Shown here: one piece after another, positions 1 to 7,200 of the stretch
Position numbering within the stretch: the first letter of the stretch is position 1
How the letters are laid out: the number at the start of each line of letters is the position of its first letter
NCBI GenBank assembly: GCA_002454125.1
Contig: DKII01000009.1
Location: 1 to 15,905, forward strand
Reading direction: 5' to 3'
Length of the DNA: 15,905 bases
Source of the DNA: Novosphingobium sp. UBA6722
GTDB taxonomy: Bacteria; Pseudomonadota; Alphaproteobacteria; Sphingomonadales; Sphingomonadaceae
Made by a program: the position numbers and the translations under genes
Notes under the pieces: model-generated
What the model saw: only the letters and a program-made list of their open reading frames with translations
Told to the model about the DNA's origin: nothing
Database searches by the model: none

Positions 1-290
1 TGTTCTTCCCGCAGCACTTCCTGGGTCTGCAGGGGATGCCGCGCCGCTATCCGGACTACACCGAAGCCTACGCCTACTGGAACTACGTCTCCTCGATCGG
101 CTACGTCATCATGGCGAGCTCGCTGGTGATCTGGTTCGTCAACATCATCTATGCCTTCACCATGGGCAAGAAGGCGGAAGACAACTACTGGGGCGAAGGT
201 GCCACGACGCTGGAATGGACCCTGTCCAGCCCGCCGCCGTTCCACCAGTTCGAGACCCTGCCGGTGATCGAGGACAAGGGTCACCACTAA
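1..290 (+). CDS. ctaD: Cytochrome c oxidase subunit I, C-terminal part (cut by window edge)
   Basis: This is the C-terminal end of the heme-copper oxidase catalytic subunit, which reduces oxygen and pumps protons in the inner membrane. The readable frame begins at base 3 and the 5' part lies outside the window. The visible part runs FFPQHFLGLQGMPRRYPDY, the conserved loop before the last transmembrane helix of aa3-type subunit I. A hydrophobic helix follows (NYVSSIGYVIMASSLVIWFV), then the typical tail with WTLSSPPPFHQFETLP. The gene ends with TAA at 288-290 and is followed by an intrinsic terminator. The oxidase genes ctaB, ctaG and ctaE lie downstream, which supports the family call. The product is certain at family level. 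Whether it is called CtaD or CoxA is only naming. Confidence 0.96.
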   Translation, partial: FFPQHFLGLQGMPRRYPDYTEAYAYWNYVSSIGYVIMASSLVIWFVNIIYAFTMGKKAEDNYWGEGATTLEWTLSSPPPFHQFETLPVIEDKGHH

Positions 291-323
291 GACCCGGTCC
301 GTCCGAACCGACTGGACAGAATC

Positions 324-357
324 CGCCCCGGCCCGCAAGGTCCGGGGCGTTTTCTTT
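324..357 (+). terminator. Intrinsic terminator after ctaD
   Basis: An 8-bp perfect stem, CGCCCCGG (324-331) with CCGGGGCG (342-349), encloses a 10-nt loop and runs straight into TTTTCTTT (350-357). This is a classic Rho-independent terminator 34 nt after the ctaD stop codon. It should end or reduce transcription from the upstream oxidase subunit genes before the alpha/beta hydrolase and the downstream assembly genes. Confidence 0.85.
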
Positions 358-369
358 GGAGCGATAGCG

Positions 370-1341
370 ATGCCTGAATTCCGGTTGGTCGATTGCGGAG
401 AAGTGACCCTGCGTTGTGCCATCGAAGGCCCGGCGCCCGGCACGGCCCCGCTGGCGATCATGGTCCATGGCTTTCCTGAAAGCTGGTATTCGTGGCGGCA
501 TCAGCTTGGGCCGGTCGCAGGGGCTGGCTACACCGCCTGCGCGATCGATGTGCGCGGCTATGGCGGATCAGACAAGCCGCAGCCGGTTGAGGCCTATACG
601 CTCCAAAAGATCGCCGGTGACCTCATCGGCCTGGCCAATGCGCTCGCGCCGGACAGCCGCGTCGTGCTGATCGGACATGACTGGGGCGCGCCGATCGTCT
701 GGAACACGGCCTTCACCAATCCCGATCGAATCAGCGCAGTGGCCGGGCTGTCTGTGCCTTTCGCCGGCGCGCCATTGCGGCCCTTTACCGAGGTGTTCCG
801 CGAACATTTCACCAGCCAGGGCCGGTTCTTCTATCAGGAGTTCTTCCAGGAGCCCGGCGTGGCCGAGGCCGAGGCAGAGGCCGACCCGCGCGATTTCGTG
901 GCGCGGATGATGTACTCGATTTCGGGCGATGTGCCCCCTGGTGACTATTGGTCCAAGCCGCTCGGCGCGACTTTTCTGCAGGGCCTCCCCGATCCGCAGC
1001 CGGTGCCCTGGCTGAGCGAGGCGGACCTCGATTACTACGAGGGCGAATTCAAGGCCTCGGGCTTTCGCGGCCCGCTCAACCGCTATCGCAATCACGAGCG
1101 CGACTATGAATGGCTGAAGCCCTGGCAGGGCAAGCCGCTGGAACAGCCGTGCCTGTTCATCGGCGGCAGTCGCGATCCCGCCACAACGCTGTTCGGTGCC
1201 GTGGCCGATCCCGTGGCGATGATGCGGATGTTCGCGCCCAAGGTGGAAGGACACGTGCTGGACGGCGTCGGCCACTGGACCCAGCAAGAGCGGCCGGAAG
1301 AAGTGAACGCGCTGCTCATCGATTGGTTGAAGCGACTCTAA
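370..1341 (+). CDS. Alpha/beta hydrolase, soluble epoxide hydrolase-like
   Basis: A 323-residue alpha/beta-hydrolase fold enzyme, probably cytoplasmic. The oxyanion-hole motif HGFP is at 33-36. The nucleophile elbow GHDWGAP places Asp104 as nucleophile. Asp269 (GSRDP) and His302 (GVGHW) complete the triad. An Asp nucleophile is typical of epoxide hydrolases and haloalkane dehalogenases. Two cap tyrosines, Tyr155 (FFYQEFF) and Tyr239 in GFRGPLNRYRN, match the pair that activates the epoxide ring in soluble epoxide hydrolases, so that function is favoured. The natural substrate cannot be read from sequence. GGAG (357-360 region) lies upstream of the ATG. The gene sits between ctaD and ctaB, an unusual place for a catabolic-type enzyme, and follows a terminator. 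The Trp commonly found in the NWYR motif is Arg here. Confidence 0.88.
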   Translation: MPEFRLVDCGEVTLRCAIEGPAPGTAPLAIMVHGFPESWYSWRHQLGPVAGAGYTACAIDVRGYGGSDKPQPVEAYTLQKIAGDLIGLANALAPDSRVVLIGHDWGAPIVWNTAFTNPDRISAVAGLSVPFAGAPLRPFTEVFREHFTSQGRFFYQEFFQEPGVAEAEAEADPRDFVARMMYSISGDVPPGDYWSKPLGATFLQGLPDPQPVPWLSEADLDYYEGEFKASGFRGPLNRYRNHERDYEWLKPWQGKPLEQPCLFIGGSRDPATTLFGAVADPVAMMRMFAPKVEGHVLDGVGHWTQQERPEEVNALLIDWLKRL

Positions 1342-1355
1342 GGCGCGACTATAGG
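1327..1355 (+). promoter_or_regulatory. Candidate promoter for ctaB
   Basis: TTGAAG (1327-1332) and TATAGG (1350-1355) are separated by exactly 17 bp. Each box matches 4 of 6 bases of the sigma-70 consensus. The start site would fall about 5 nt before, or at, the ctaB ATG at 1367, giving a very short leader. This fits the lack of a clear Shine-Dalgarno sequence before ctaB. The promoter would restart transcription downstream of the ctaD terminator. It is a motif match only, and the -35 box lies inside the hydrolase gene. Confidence 0.4.
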
Positions 1356-1366
1356 CCCACCCAACC

Positions 1367-2281
1367 ATGACCGCTGCAACCCCAACCGCCCCGGCGCTAC
1401 CGACCGACTGGCGCGACTTTTTCGCGCTGACCAAGCCGCGCGTGATGACGCTGGTGATCTTCACCGGGCTGTGCGGATTGCTCGCGGCTCCTGTCCCGGT
1501 AAACCCGGTGCTGGGCTTTACCGCCATTCTCTGCATTGCCGTGGGTGCGGGCGGTTCGGCCGCGCTCAACATGTGGTGGGAAGCGGATCTGGACGCGCAG
1601 ATGAAGCGGACCGCCTCGCGGCCCCTGCCGGCCGGGCGGATGCCGCGCGAATCGGCGCGCGATTTCGGGCTGGTGCTGTCGTTCTTTTCGGTGCTGATGA
1701 TGGCGGTTGGCGTTGGCTATCTGGCCGCCGCGATCCTCGCCTTCTCGATCTTCTACTATGCCGTGATCTATACGATGTGGCTCAAGCCGCGCACGCCGCA
1801 GAACATCGTGATTGGCGGCGGGGCAGGGGCGTTCCCGCCGATGATCGGCTGGGTCGCCGCCACGGGCGATGTCACGCTCATGCCGATCCTGCTTTTCGCG
1901 ATCATCTTCTTCTGGACCCCGCCGCATTTCTGGGCGCTCGCGCTGTTTGTCGAGATTGACTACGCGAAGGCGGGAATTCCGATGATGCCGGTGGTGGCTG
2001 GCCGCCATTCGACCCGGCGCCAGATCCTGGTCTATTCGGTGCTGCTGCTGCCGCTGGCCATGCTGCCGTTCTGGATTCCGGGCGGGGCTGGCGTGGTCTA
2101 TGGCGCTTCGGCGCTGATCCTTTCGACGATCTTTCTGTTGCTGGCGCTGCGCGTGGCCGTGTTTCGCCAAGGGGTGGGGGAAGCCGACATGGGACCTGAG
2201 AAGCGGTTGTTCCGCTTTTCCGTGTTCTACCTTTTCGCCCTGTTCGCTGCCCTGGTGGCGGACCGTTGGATCATGGGATGA
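1367..2281 (+). CDS. ctaB: Protoheme IX farnesyltransferase (heme O synthase)
   Basis: A 304-residue multi-pass inner-membrane prenyltransferase of the UbiA superfamily. It transfers a farnesyl group to heme b to make heme O, the precursor of heme A for cytochrome oxidase. The first catalytic motif is NMWWEADLDAQMKRT at 68-82, with the metal/diphosphate-binding Asp74 and Asp76 and the MKRT..RP signature (79-86). The N-terminal DFFALTKPRV and the second conserved loop, HFWALALFVEIDYAKAGIPM, are also typical. About nine hydrophobic segments are visible, and the length is normal for CtaB/CyoE. The start is the ATG 25 nt after the hydrolase stop. The stop codon overlaps the next small gene by ATGA. 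The cox context (coxF, ctaG, ctaE downstream) confirms the role. Confidence 0.97.
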   Translation: MTAATPTAPALPTDWRDFFALTKPRVMTLVIFTGLCGLLAAPVPVNPVLGFTAILCIAVGAGGSAALNMWWEADLDAQMKRTASRPLPAGRMPRESARDFGLVLSFFSVLMMAVGVGYLAAAILAFSIFYYAVIYTMWLKPRTPQNIVIGGGAGAFPPMIGWVAATGDVTLMPILLFAIIFFWTPPHFWALALFVEIDYAKAGIPMMPVVAGRHSTRRQILVYSVLLLPLAMLPFWIPGGAGVVYGASALILSTIFLLLALRVAVFRQGVGEADMGPEKRLFRFSVFYLFALFAALVADRWIMG

Positions 2282-2421
2282 AGCAGATGCCCCAGTTTCC
2301 CGAAGACCCCGAAGCCGAACGCAAGCGGATCATCAAGCAGCGCAACCTGATGCTGGGCGGCCTGCTCGGCGCGATGGTGGTACTGTTCTACTTCATCAGC
2401 ATCGCGCGGATCGGGGGTTAG
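2278..2421 (+). CDS. CoxF-like small membrane protein of the cox cluster
   Basis: A 47-residue protein whose ATG overlaps the ctaB stop (ATGA, 2278-2281) and which ends 4 nt before ctaG. It has a charged N-terminal half (EDPEAERKRIIKQRN, residues 9-23) and then one transmembrane helix (about residues 24-43) with the ALVVLFY-like segment GAMVVLFYFISIARIG. This layout, size and position between ctaB and ctaG match the small CoxF proteins found in alphaproteobacterial cox operons, thought to help oxidase assembly; their exact role is not well established. A second in-frame ATG at 2287 is an alternative start. The gene is easy to miss because of its length, but conserved position, codon phase and tight coupling support it as real. 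Confidence 0.82.
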   Translation: MKQMPQFPEDPEAERKRIIKQRNLMLGGLLGAMVVLFYFISIARIGG

Positions 2422-2425
2422 CGCC

Positions 2426-3016
2426 ATGGCCGTCCTGACTCTTCCCAAGGACGCCAACGCCCGCACCGGTGTGCTTGCCCTGCTGGGTGCCGCGGCCATG
2501 CTAGCGCTGGGCTTCGCCTCGGTCCCGCTGTACCGAATCTTCTGCCAGGTCACCGGTTTTGGCGGCACCACCATGCGCTCGACCGAGGCTGAGGCTTCGG
2601 CGGTCAAGATCACCAACAAGCTGATCTCGGTGCGCTTCGATGCCAATGTCGATCGCCAGCTGCCCTGGCAGTTTGCGATGGAGCAGACCACACAGGAACT
2701 GCGGATCGGTTCGCGCAAGATGGCCTACTATTCCGCCAAGAACCTGTCCGACCAGCCGATCACCGGGATCGCCTCGTTCAATGTCGAGCCGGAACTGGCG
2801 GGCAAGTATTTCCACAAGATCCAGTGTTTCTGCTTCAACGAGCAGACGCTGCAACCGGGGCAGTCGGTCAACATGCCGGTGATCTATTACGTCGATCCCA
2901 AGATCCTTCAGGATCCGGAGACCAAGGACATCGAGCAGATCACGCTCAGCTACACTTTCCACAAGGCGGCAAATCAGCCCGTAAAGGCACTGGACCCGGC
3001 GCTAGCCGCGCGATAA
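2426..3016 (+). CDS. ctaG: Cytochrome c oxidase assembly protein CtaG/Cox11
   Basis: A 196-residue copper chaperone, membrane-anchored with its domain in the periplasm. It delivers copper to the CuB site of subunit I. One N-terminal transmembrane helix (about residues 14-33) is followed by VPLYRIFC, containing Cys40. The signature KIQCFCFNEQ supplies the copper-binding pair Cys134 and Cys136. LQPGQSVNMPVIYYVDP and LSYTFHK near the end are also typical of Cox11. All three conserved cysteines are present, so it should be functional. It starts 4 nt after the CoxF-like gene and lies 69 nt before the chosen ctaE start. Confidence 0.97.
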   Translation: MAVLTLPKDANARTGVLALLGAAAMLALGFASVPLYRIFCQVTGFGGTTMRSTEAEASAVKITNKLISVRFDANVDRQLPWQFAMEQTTQELRIGSRKMAYYSAKNLSDQPITGIASFNVEPELAGKYFHKIQCFCFNEQTLQPGQSVNMPVIYYVDPKILQDPETKDIEQITLSYTFHKAANQPVKALDPALAAR

Positions 3017-3085
3017 GGGCGAGGCGAAATCATGCGTCGCGGGCCTGCCCGGGGCGCTTCAGGGGATCAATTGGGAACCACGCAC

Positions 3086-3907
3086 ATGGCCGGCACCAAG
3101 AACCACGATTATCACATTCTCGAGCCCGATATCCTGCCGCTGCTCGGTTCGGTCTCGGCGCTGACCGCCACCAGCGGCGGCGTGCTGACCATGCACGACA
3201 TGGCTGCCGGCAAGTATGTCCTGCTGGTCGGGTTCTTCGGCATCCTCTTCACCATGTTCCAGTGGTGGACCAAGGTTGTCCGCGAAGCCCATGAAGGCCA
3301 CCACACGCCGGTCGTGCAGCTGCACCTGCGTTATGGCATGATCACCTTCATCGCGTCGGAAGTGATGTTCTTCGTCGGCTGGTTCTGGGCCTTCTTCGAC
3401 TTCTCGCTGTTCCCCAGCGACATTGCCGAAGTGGTCGGCGGGCAGTGGCCGCCCAAGGCGATCGAAGCCGTGCTCGATCCGTTCGATCTGCCGCTGCTCA
3501 ACACGCTGATCCTGCTCTGCTCGGGCACCACCGTCACTTGGGCGCACCATGCCCTGATCCACGGGGACCGCGATGGCCTGAAAAAGGGCCTGTGGGCCAC
3601 CATTCTGCTCGGCCTGCTGTTCACCTCGATCCAGGCGTACGAATACTCGGCCGCGCCGTTTGCCTTTGGTCAGAACACCTATGGTTCGGCTTTCTACATG
3701 GCGACCGGCTTCCACGGCTTCCACGTGCTGATCGGCACGATCTTCCTGATCGTCTGCCTGAAGCGCGCCTATAACGGGGACTTTACCCCCAAGCAGCACT
3801 TCGGTTTCGAAGCTGCCGCCTGGTACTGGCACTTCGTTGACGTGGTCTGGCTGTTCCTGTTCGTCGCCATCTATGTCTGGGGCGGCTGGGGTCACCCGAT
3901 CCACTGA
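3086..3907 (+). CDS. ctaE: Cytochrome c oxidase subunit III
   Basis: The 273-residue seven-helix subunit III of aa3-type oxidase, which stabilises the catalytic core. The ATG at 3086 is preferred over the in-frame ATG at 3032. The protein then begins MAGTKNHDYHILEPD, which resembles the start of other alphaproteobacterial subunits III, and has their usual length of about 270 residues; GGGAA lies 8-12 nt upstream. Landmarks are MITFIASEVMFFVGWFWAFF with the conserved Glu92, WPPK (121-124), WAHHAL (152-157), TGFHGFHVLIG (207-217) and AAWYWHFVDVVWLFLF (244-259). Its stop codon overlaps the next start as TGATG. Confidence 0.97.
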   Translation: MAGTKNHDYHILEPDILPLLGSVSALTATSGGVLTMHDMAAGKYVLLVGFFGILFTMFQWWTKVVREAHEGHHTPVVQLHLRYGMITFIASEVMFFVGWFWAFFDFSLFPSDIAEVVGGQWPPKAIEAVLDPFDLPLLNTLILLCSGTTVTWAHHALIHGDRDGLKKGLWATILLGLLFTSIQAYEYSAAPFAFGQNTYGSAFYMATGFHGFHVLIGTIFLIVCLKRAYNGDFTPKQHFGFEAAAWYWHFVDVVWLFLFVAIYVWGGWGHPIH

Positions 3908-4305
3908 TGGAAAACGGCACAAGCCAACAATCGAAAGGGCAGCCCGGCATCCCCGCGGCTGCCCTTTTCGGTCTTTGCCCGGAATGCGGCAGCCGCACGC
4001 TGTTTGACGGGCCGGCGCGCTTCGCCCCGCGCTGTGCGTCATGCGGGCTGGACTATGCGCAGTTCAATGTCGGCGATGGCCCGGCGGCTTTCCTGACCAT
4101 GATTGTCGGCGCATTGGTGGTGGGCCTGGCGGTCTGGCTGGAGTTTACCGTGCACCCGCCGTTCTGGGTCCACATCGTGCTGTGGGTGCCGCTGGTGGCG
4201 GGCCTGACGCTGTTGGGCCTGCGCGTCAGCAAGGCGGCCCTGCTGGTGGCCGAATACCGGCGCAAGGCGATCGAGGCGACCAGCAGCGACCTGCGCCAGC
4301 CATGA
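3907..4305 (+). CDS. DUF983 family membrane protein with zinc ribbon
   Basis: A 132-residue protein. Its N-terminal part carries two CxxC pairs, LCPECGSRTLF (residues 23-33) and CASCGLDYAQFNVGDGPAAF, forming a likely zinc ribbon. Two transmembrane helices follow (about 59-79 and 87-107). This is the DUF983 pattern, and members often lie in cox operons between ctaE and surf1, as here. The biochemical role is not established, so an oxidase assembly role is an inference from position. The ATG overlaps the ctaE stop (TGATG). The first roughly 20 codons carry a strong terminator-like hairpin (3934-3968) and no alternative start codon, so the N-terminal extension before the ribbon may be shaped by RNA structure rather than protein function. 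Confidence 0.87.
   Translation: MENGTSQQSKGQPGIPAAALFGLCPECGSRTLFDGPARFAPRCASCGLDYAQFNVGDGPAAFLTMIVGALVVGLAVWLEFTVHPPFWVHIVLWVPLVAGLTLLGLRVSKAALLVAEYRRKAIEATSSDLRQP
3934..3968 (+). terminator. Terminator-like hairpin inside the start of the DUF983 gene
   Basis: An 11-bp perfect stem, AAAGGGCAGCC (3934-3944) with GGCTGCCCTTT (3957-3967), has a 12-nt loop and continues as TTTTCGGTCTTT. It starts 27 nt after the ctaE stop, exactly where a terminator for ctaE would be expected, yet lies within codons 10-21 of the overlapping downstream gene. It could act as a partial terminator (attenuator) lowering expression of DUF983, surf1 and thrC relative to ctaE. The U tract is short, so termination would probably be incomplete. 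Confidence 0.6.
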
Positions 4306-4895
4306 TGCGCCGCCTGCCGATCATCCCGACCGTGTTCGTCCTTGCCGCTGTCGGCGTGATGCTGGCGCTTGGCTTCTGGCAGCTCGATCGCCGCGCCCAG
4401 AAGGAAGCGATGCTGGCGCGCTATGCCGCTGCCCAGACGATCAGCGCCGAGGTGCCCTGGCCAGCCAATCCGGCGCAGGAAGAACTGGCGCTGTTCCGCC
4501 GCACGACCATCGACTGCCGGGTTGAAGGCAAGGATTCGCCGCTCGCCGGCTACGACCGCATGGGTACGGTCGGCTGGGCGCATGCGGTCACCTGTGTCCT
4601 GCCTGGCGGCGCGCGCGCCGAAGTCGTGCTGGGCTGGGCGAAGGACCTGGCCGAGCGCCAGTGGACTGGCGGCATGGTAAGCGGCGTGATCGCGCCCGGG
4701 GCAGGCAAATCGGTCCGCCTTATCGCCGATCCGCCGCTAGCTGGCCTGGCTGCCAGCGCGCTGCCCGATCCCAAGACCATTCCCAACAACCACTGGTCCT
4801 ATGCGATCCAGTGGTTCCTGTTCGCCGGGGTGGCGCTGGTCATCTATGTCCTTGCCTTGCGCAAGCGCCTTGCCGCGCGGGGCGACGAGGGCTAA
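4302..4895 (+). CDS. surf1: SURF1 family cytochrome oxidase assembly protein
   Basis: A 197-residue inner-membrane protein of the SURF1/Shy1 family, which acts in heme A insertion during oxidase assembly. An N-terminal helix (about residues 8-24) leads into LGFWQLDRRAQKEAML, the family's start signature. A periplasmic domain follows, then NNHWSYAIQWFLFAGVALV (162-180), the conserved second helix. This two-helix layout is typical. It is somewhat shorter than many SURF1 proteins, and the middle domain is compact. The ATG at 4302 overlaps the DUF983 stop (ATGATG; 4305 is an alternative start). No Shine-Dalgarno sequence is evident, which suggests translational coupling. A longer frame opening at 4041 lies inside DUF983 and is not used. 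Confidence 0.93.
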   Translation: MMRRLPIIPTVFVLAAVGVMLALGFWQLDRRAQKEAMLARYAAAQTISAEVPWPANPAQEELALFRRTTIDCRVEGKDSPLAGYDRMGTVGWAHAVTCVLPGGARAEVVLGWAKDLAERQWTGGMVSGVIAPGAGKSVRLIADPPLAGLAASALPDPKTIPNNHWSYAIQWFLFAGVALVIYVLALRKRLAARGDEG

Positions 4896-4907
4896 CGGCC
4901 CCGCTTG

Positions 4908-6308
4908 ATGGACTACATTTCGACCCGTGGCAGCGCCCCCGCGCTGGACTTCGCCGGAGCGACGCTGGCTGGCCTCGCCAATGATGGCGGGCTGTACGTG
5001 CCCCGCGAATGGCCCCGCTTCAGCGCGGATGATATCGCGGCCATGGCCGGCCTGCCCTATGCCGAGCTCGCCGCGCGGGTGATGCAGCCCTTCGTGGGGG
5101 ACAGCCTGACGCCGGAGCGGCTGCTGGAACTGACCACCCAGGCCTATGGCCGCTTCGCGCACAAGGCGGTGACCCCGCTGAAGCAGCTTGATGAGCAGCA
5201 CTGGCTGCTCGAGCTGTTCCATGGGCCGACCCTGGCTTTCAAGGACGTGGCGCTGCAGCTGCTGGGCCTGCTGTTCGAGGAATTCCTCAGCCGCGGCGGC
5301 GATCCGCTGACCATTGTCGGGGCAACCTCGGGCGATACCGGCTCAGCCGCGATCGATGCCGTAGCGGGTCGCGCCCGGGTCGAGATCTTCATGCTCCACC
5401 CCAAGGGCCGGGTCAGCGAAGTTCAGCGCCGGCAGATGACCACGGTGCTGGCCCCCAACGTCCACAACATCGCGATCGAGGGCACGTTTGATGATGCCCA
5501 GGCGATGGTGAAGCGGATGTTCAACGATGCGGCCATGACCGATCGTTTTGCGATCGGCGCAGTCAATTCGATCAACTGGGCGCGGCTGATGGCCCAGGTG
5601 GTCTATTACTTCGCCGCCGGGCTCCAGCTTGGCGCGCCGCACCGCAAGGTCGCCTTTTCGGTCCCGACCGGCAATTTCGGCGATGTCTTTGCCGGTTATG
5701 TCGCAGCGCAGATGGGCCTGCCGATCGAGCGGCTGATCGTCGCGACCAACGTCAACGACATTCTCCACCGCGCGCTGACCACGGGCGACTATTCGCAAGG
5801 GACGGTCACCCCGACTGCCGCACCCTCGATGGACATCCAGGTCTCGTCGAACTTCGAGCGCCTGCTGTTCGATCTGGGCGGGCGCGATGGCCTGGCGCTG
5901 GCCGTGCAGATGGCCGGGTTCGAAGCCACCAAGGCGATGCAGCTGACCAACGCCCAGCGTGAAGGCGCCGCCGCGCTGTTCTCCAGCGCCCGCGCCGACG
6001 CCGATGACATGGCCCGCGCGCTGCGCTGGGCCTGGGACGCTGCGGGCGAGCTGCTTGATCCGCATACTGCAATCGGCCTCCACGCCGCCCAGCAAGCCGG
6101 GATCGATCCTACCGTGCCGGTCGTAACTCTGGCGACGGCGCACCCGGCCAAGTTCCGCGACGCAGTCGAACGTGCGACCGGCCATCGCCCGGCGCTGCCG
6201 GCGCGGATCGGCGACCTGTTCGAGCGCGAAGAGCGGCTGGTCGAACTGTCGGGCGACTATGCGGCGATCGCCGACTATATCGCCGCCCATACGGTGCCGC
6301 GTGGCTGA
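4908..6308 (+). CDS. thrC: Threonine synthase
   Basis: A 466-residue PLP-dependent cytoplasmic enzyme that converts O-phospho-homoserine to threonine and phosphate, the last step of threonine synthesis. The N-terminus MDYISTRG and the early DGGLYVP (27-32) are typical. FHGPTLAFKDVALQ contains the PLP-binding Lys112. GATSGDTGSAA (138-148) is the phosphate-binding loop, and VPTGNFGDVFAGY is another family motif. The length fits the fungal/proteobacterial-type enzyme. The ATG at 4908 is preferred; a TTG directly before it also opens the frame. It begins 12 nt after surf1. The thrC gene next to the oxidase assembly genes is a neighbourhood I recall for sphingomonads, not a functional link. Confidence 0.97.
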   Translation: MDYISTRGSAPALDFAGATLAGLANDGGLYVPREWPRFSADDIAAMAGLPYAELAARVMQPFVGDSLTPERLLELTTQAYGRFAHKAVTPLKQLDEQHWLLELFHGPTLAFKDVALQLLGLLFEEFLSRGGDPLTIVGATSGDTGSAAIDAVAGRARVEIFMLHPKGRVSEVQRRQMTTVLAPNVHNIAIEGTFDDAQAMVKRMFNDAAMTDRFAIGAVNSINWARLMAQVVYYFAAGLQLGAPHRKVAFSVPTGNFGDVFAGYVAAQMGLPIERLIVATNVNDILHRALTTGDYSQGTVTPTAAPSMDIQVSSNFERLLFDLGGRDGLALAVQMAGFEATKAMQLTNAQREGAAALFSSARADADDMARALRWAWDAAGELLDPHTAIGLHAAQQAGIDPTVPVVTLATAHPAKFRDAVERATGHRPALPARIGDLFEREERLVELSGDYAAIADYIAAHTVPRG

Positions 6309-7191
6309 ACTGATCGAAGCGCCGGTCGTGATGGCTGGCGAGGGCTGGCCGGACTATGGCCTGCTCGACAGCGGCCATGGCCGTAAGCTCGAAAGCTATG
6401 GCCCCTATCGCTTCATCCGGCCCGAACCGCAGGCGCTGTGGCGTCCCCGGCTGGAGCGCTGGGCCTCGGACGGTGAATTCGTGCCCGCATCGGATGAGGA
6501 TGGCGGCGGCCGCTGGTCCTATGCCAATCCGGTCCCGCGTGAAGGCTGGCCGCTGGCGCGCGGGGAAGTAAAGTTCACCGCGCAGTGCACGCCCTTTCGC
6601 CACCTCGGCTTCTTCCCCGATATGGCCCCGGTGTGGGACTGGATGGGCGCGCAGCTGGCCGGGCGGACCGATGCGCAGACGATGAACCTGTTCGGCTATA
6701 CCGGGGTCGGTACGCTGTCGCTTTCACAGTACGGGCCGGTCACCCACGTTGATGCCAGCAAGAAGTCGGTCGCCCAGGCGCGCGAGAATGCCGCGCTGTC
6801 GGGCCTGGCCGAGCGGCCAATCCGCTGGATCGTCGACGATGCCGCCAAGTTCACCGCGCGCGAAGTGCGCCGGGGCAAGCGCTATGAGGGGATCATCCTC
6901 GATCCGCCCAAGTTCGGGCGCGGGCCTGAGGGCGAAGTCTGGCGGCTTGAAGAGCACCTCGCCCCGCTGGTCGGCGATTGCGCCCGGCTGCTCGATGCCG
7001 ACAGTCGCTTCCTGTTCCTGACGGTCTATGCCGTGCGGATGAGCAGCCTGGCGCTGGCCGGCCTGCTGGATGAAGTCTTTGCCGAACTTCCGGGCAAGAT
7101 CGAGCATGGGGACCTGGCCGTGCGCGAGACGGGCGATGATGGCCGGCTGCTCCCCACCGCGATCTTCGCGCGCTGGTCGAATAACGGCTAA
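6301..7191 (+). CDS. Class I SAM-dependent methyltransferase, RlmI-like
   Basis: A 296-residue protein if the GTG at 6301 is used, overlapping the thrC end by 8 nt; an ATG at 6331 would give 286 residues. The Rossmann methyltransferase core has motif I NLFGYTGVGTLSL (129-141), the acidic residue Asp151 in HVDAS, and the catalytic loop ILDPPKFGRGP (199-209), the DPP motif shared with COG1092 rRNA methyltransferases (RlmI/RlmK type). The N-terminus lacks an obvious PUA domain. The segment after strand 5 reads FLFLTVYAVRMSS, without the TCS cysteine of m5C enzymes, so the target could be something other than cytosine C5, or a protein. Target unknown; nucleic acid methylation is an inference. Confidence 0.85.
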   Translation: MAELIEAPVVMAGEGWPDYGLLDSGHGRKLESYGPYRFIRPEPQALWRPRLERWASDGEFVPASDEDGGGRWSYANPVPREGWPLARGEVKFTAQCTPFRHLGFFPDMAPVWDWMGAQLAGRTDAQTMNLFGYTGVGTLSLSQYGPVTHVDASKKSVAQARENAALSGLAERPIRWIVDDAAKFTAREVRRGKRYEGIILDPPKFGRGPEGEVWRLEEHLAPLVGDCARLLDADSRFLFLTVYAVRMSSLALAGLLDEVFAELPGKIEHGDLAVRETGDDGRLLPTAIFARWSNNG

Positions 7192-7200
7192 GGCGCGCCC

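Noticed and set aside
568..1572. A 334-codon minus-strand frame opposite the alpha/beta hydrolase and ctaB.
   Set aside because: It spans two unrelated genes and has low-complexity composition; the plus-strand genes carry intact catalytic motifs.
3032..3085. An upstream in-frame start that would add 18 residues to ctaE.
   Set aside because: The added residues (Arg/Gly-rich) do not match subunit III N-termini, while the ATG at 3086 gives the typical sequence and length.
3059..4042. A 327-codon minus-strand frame opposite ctaE.
   Set aside because: It is charged and repetitive, has no family resemblance, and is antisense to a clear subunit III gene.
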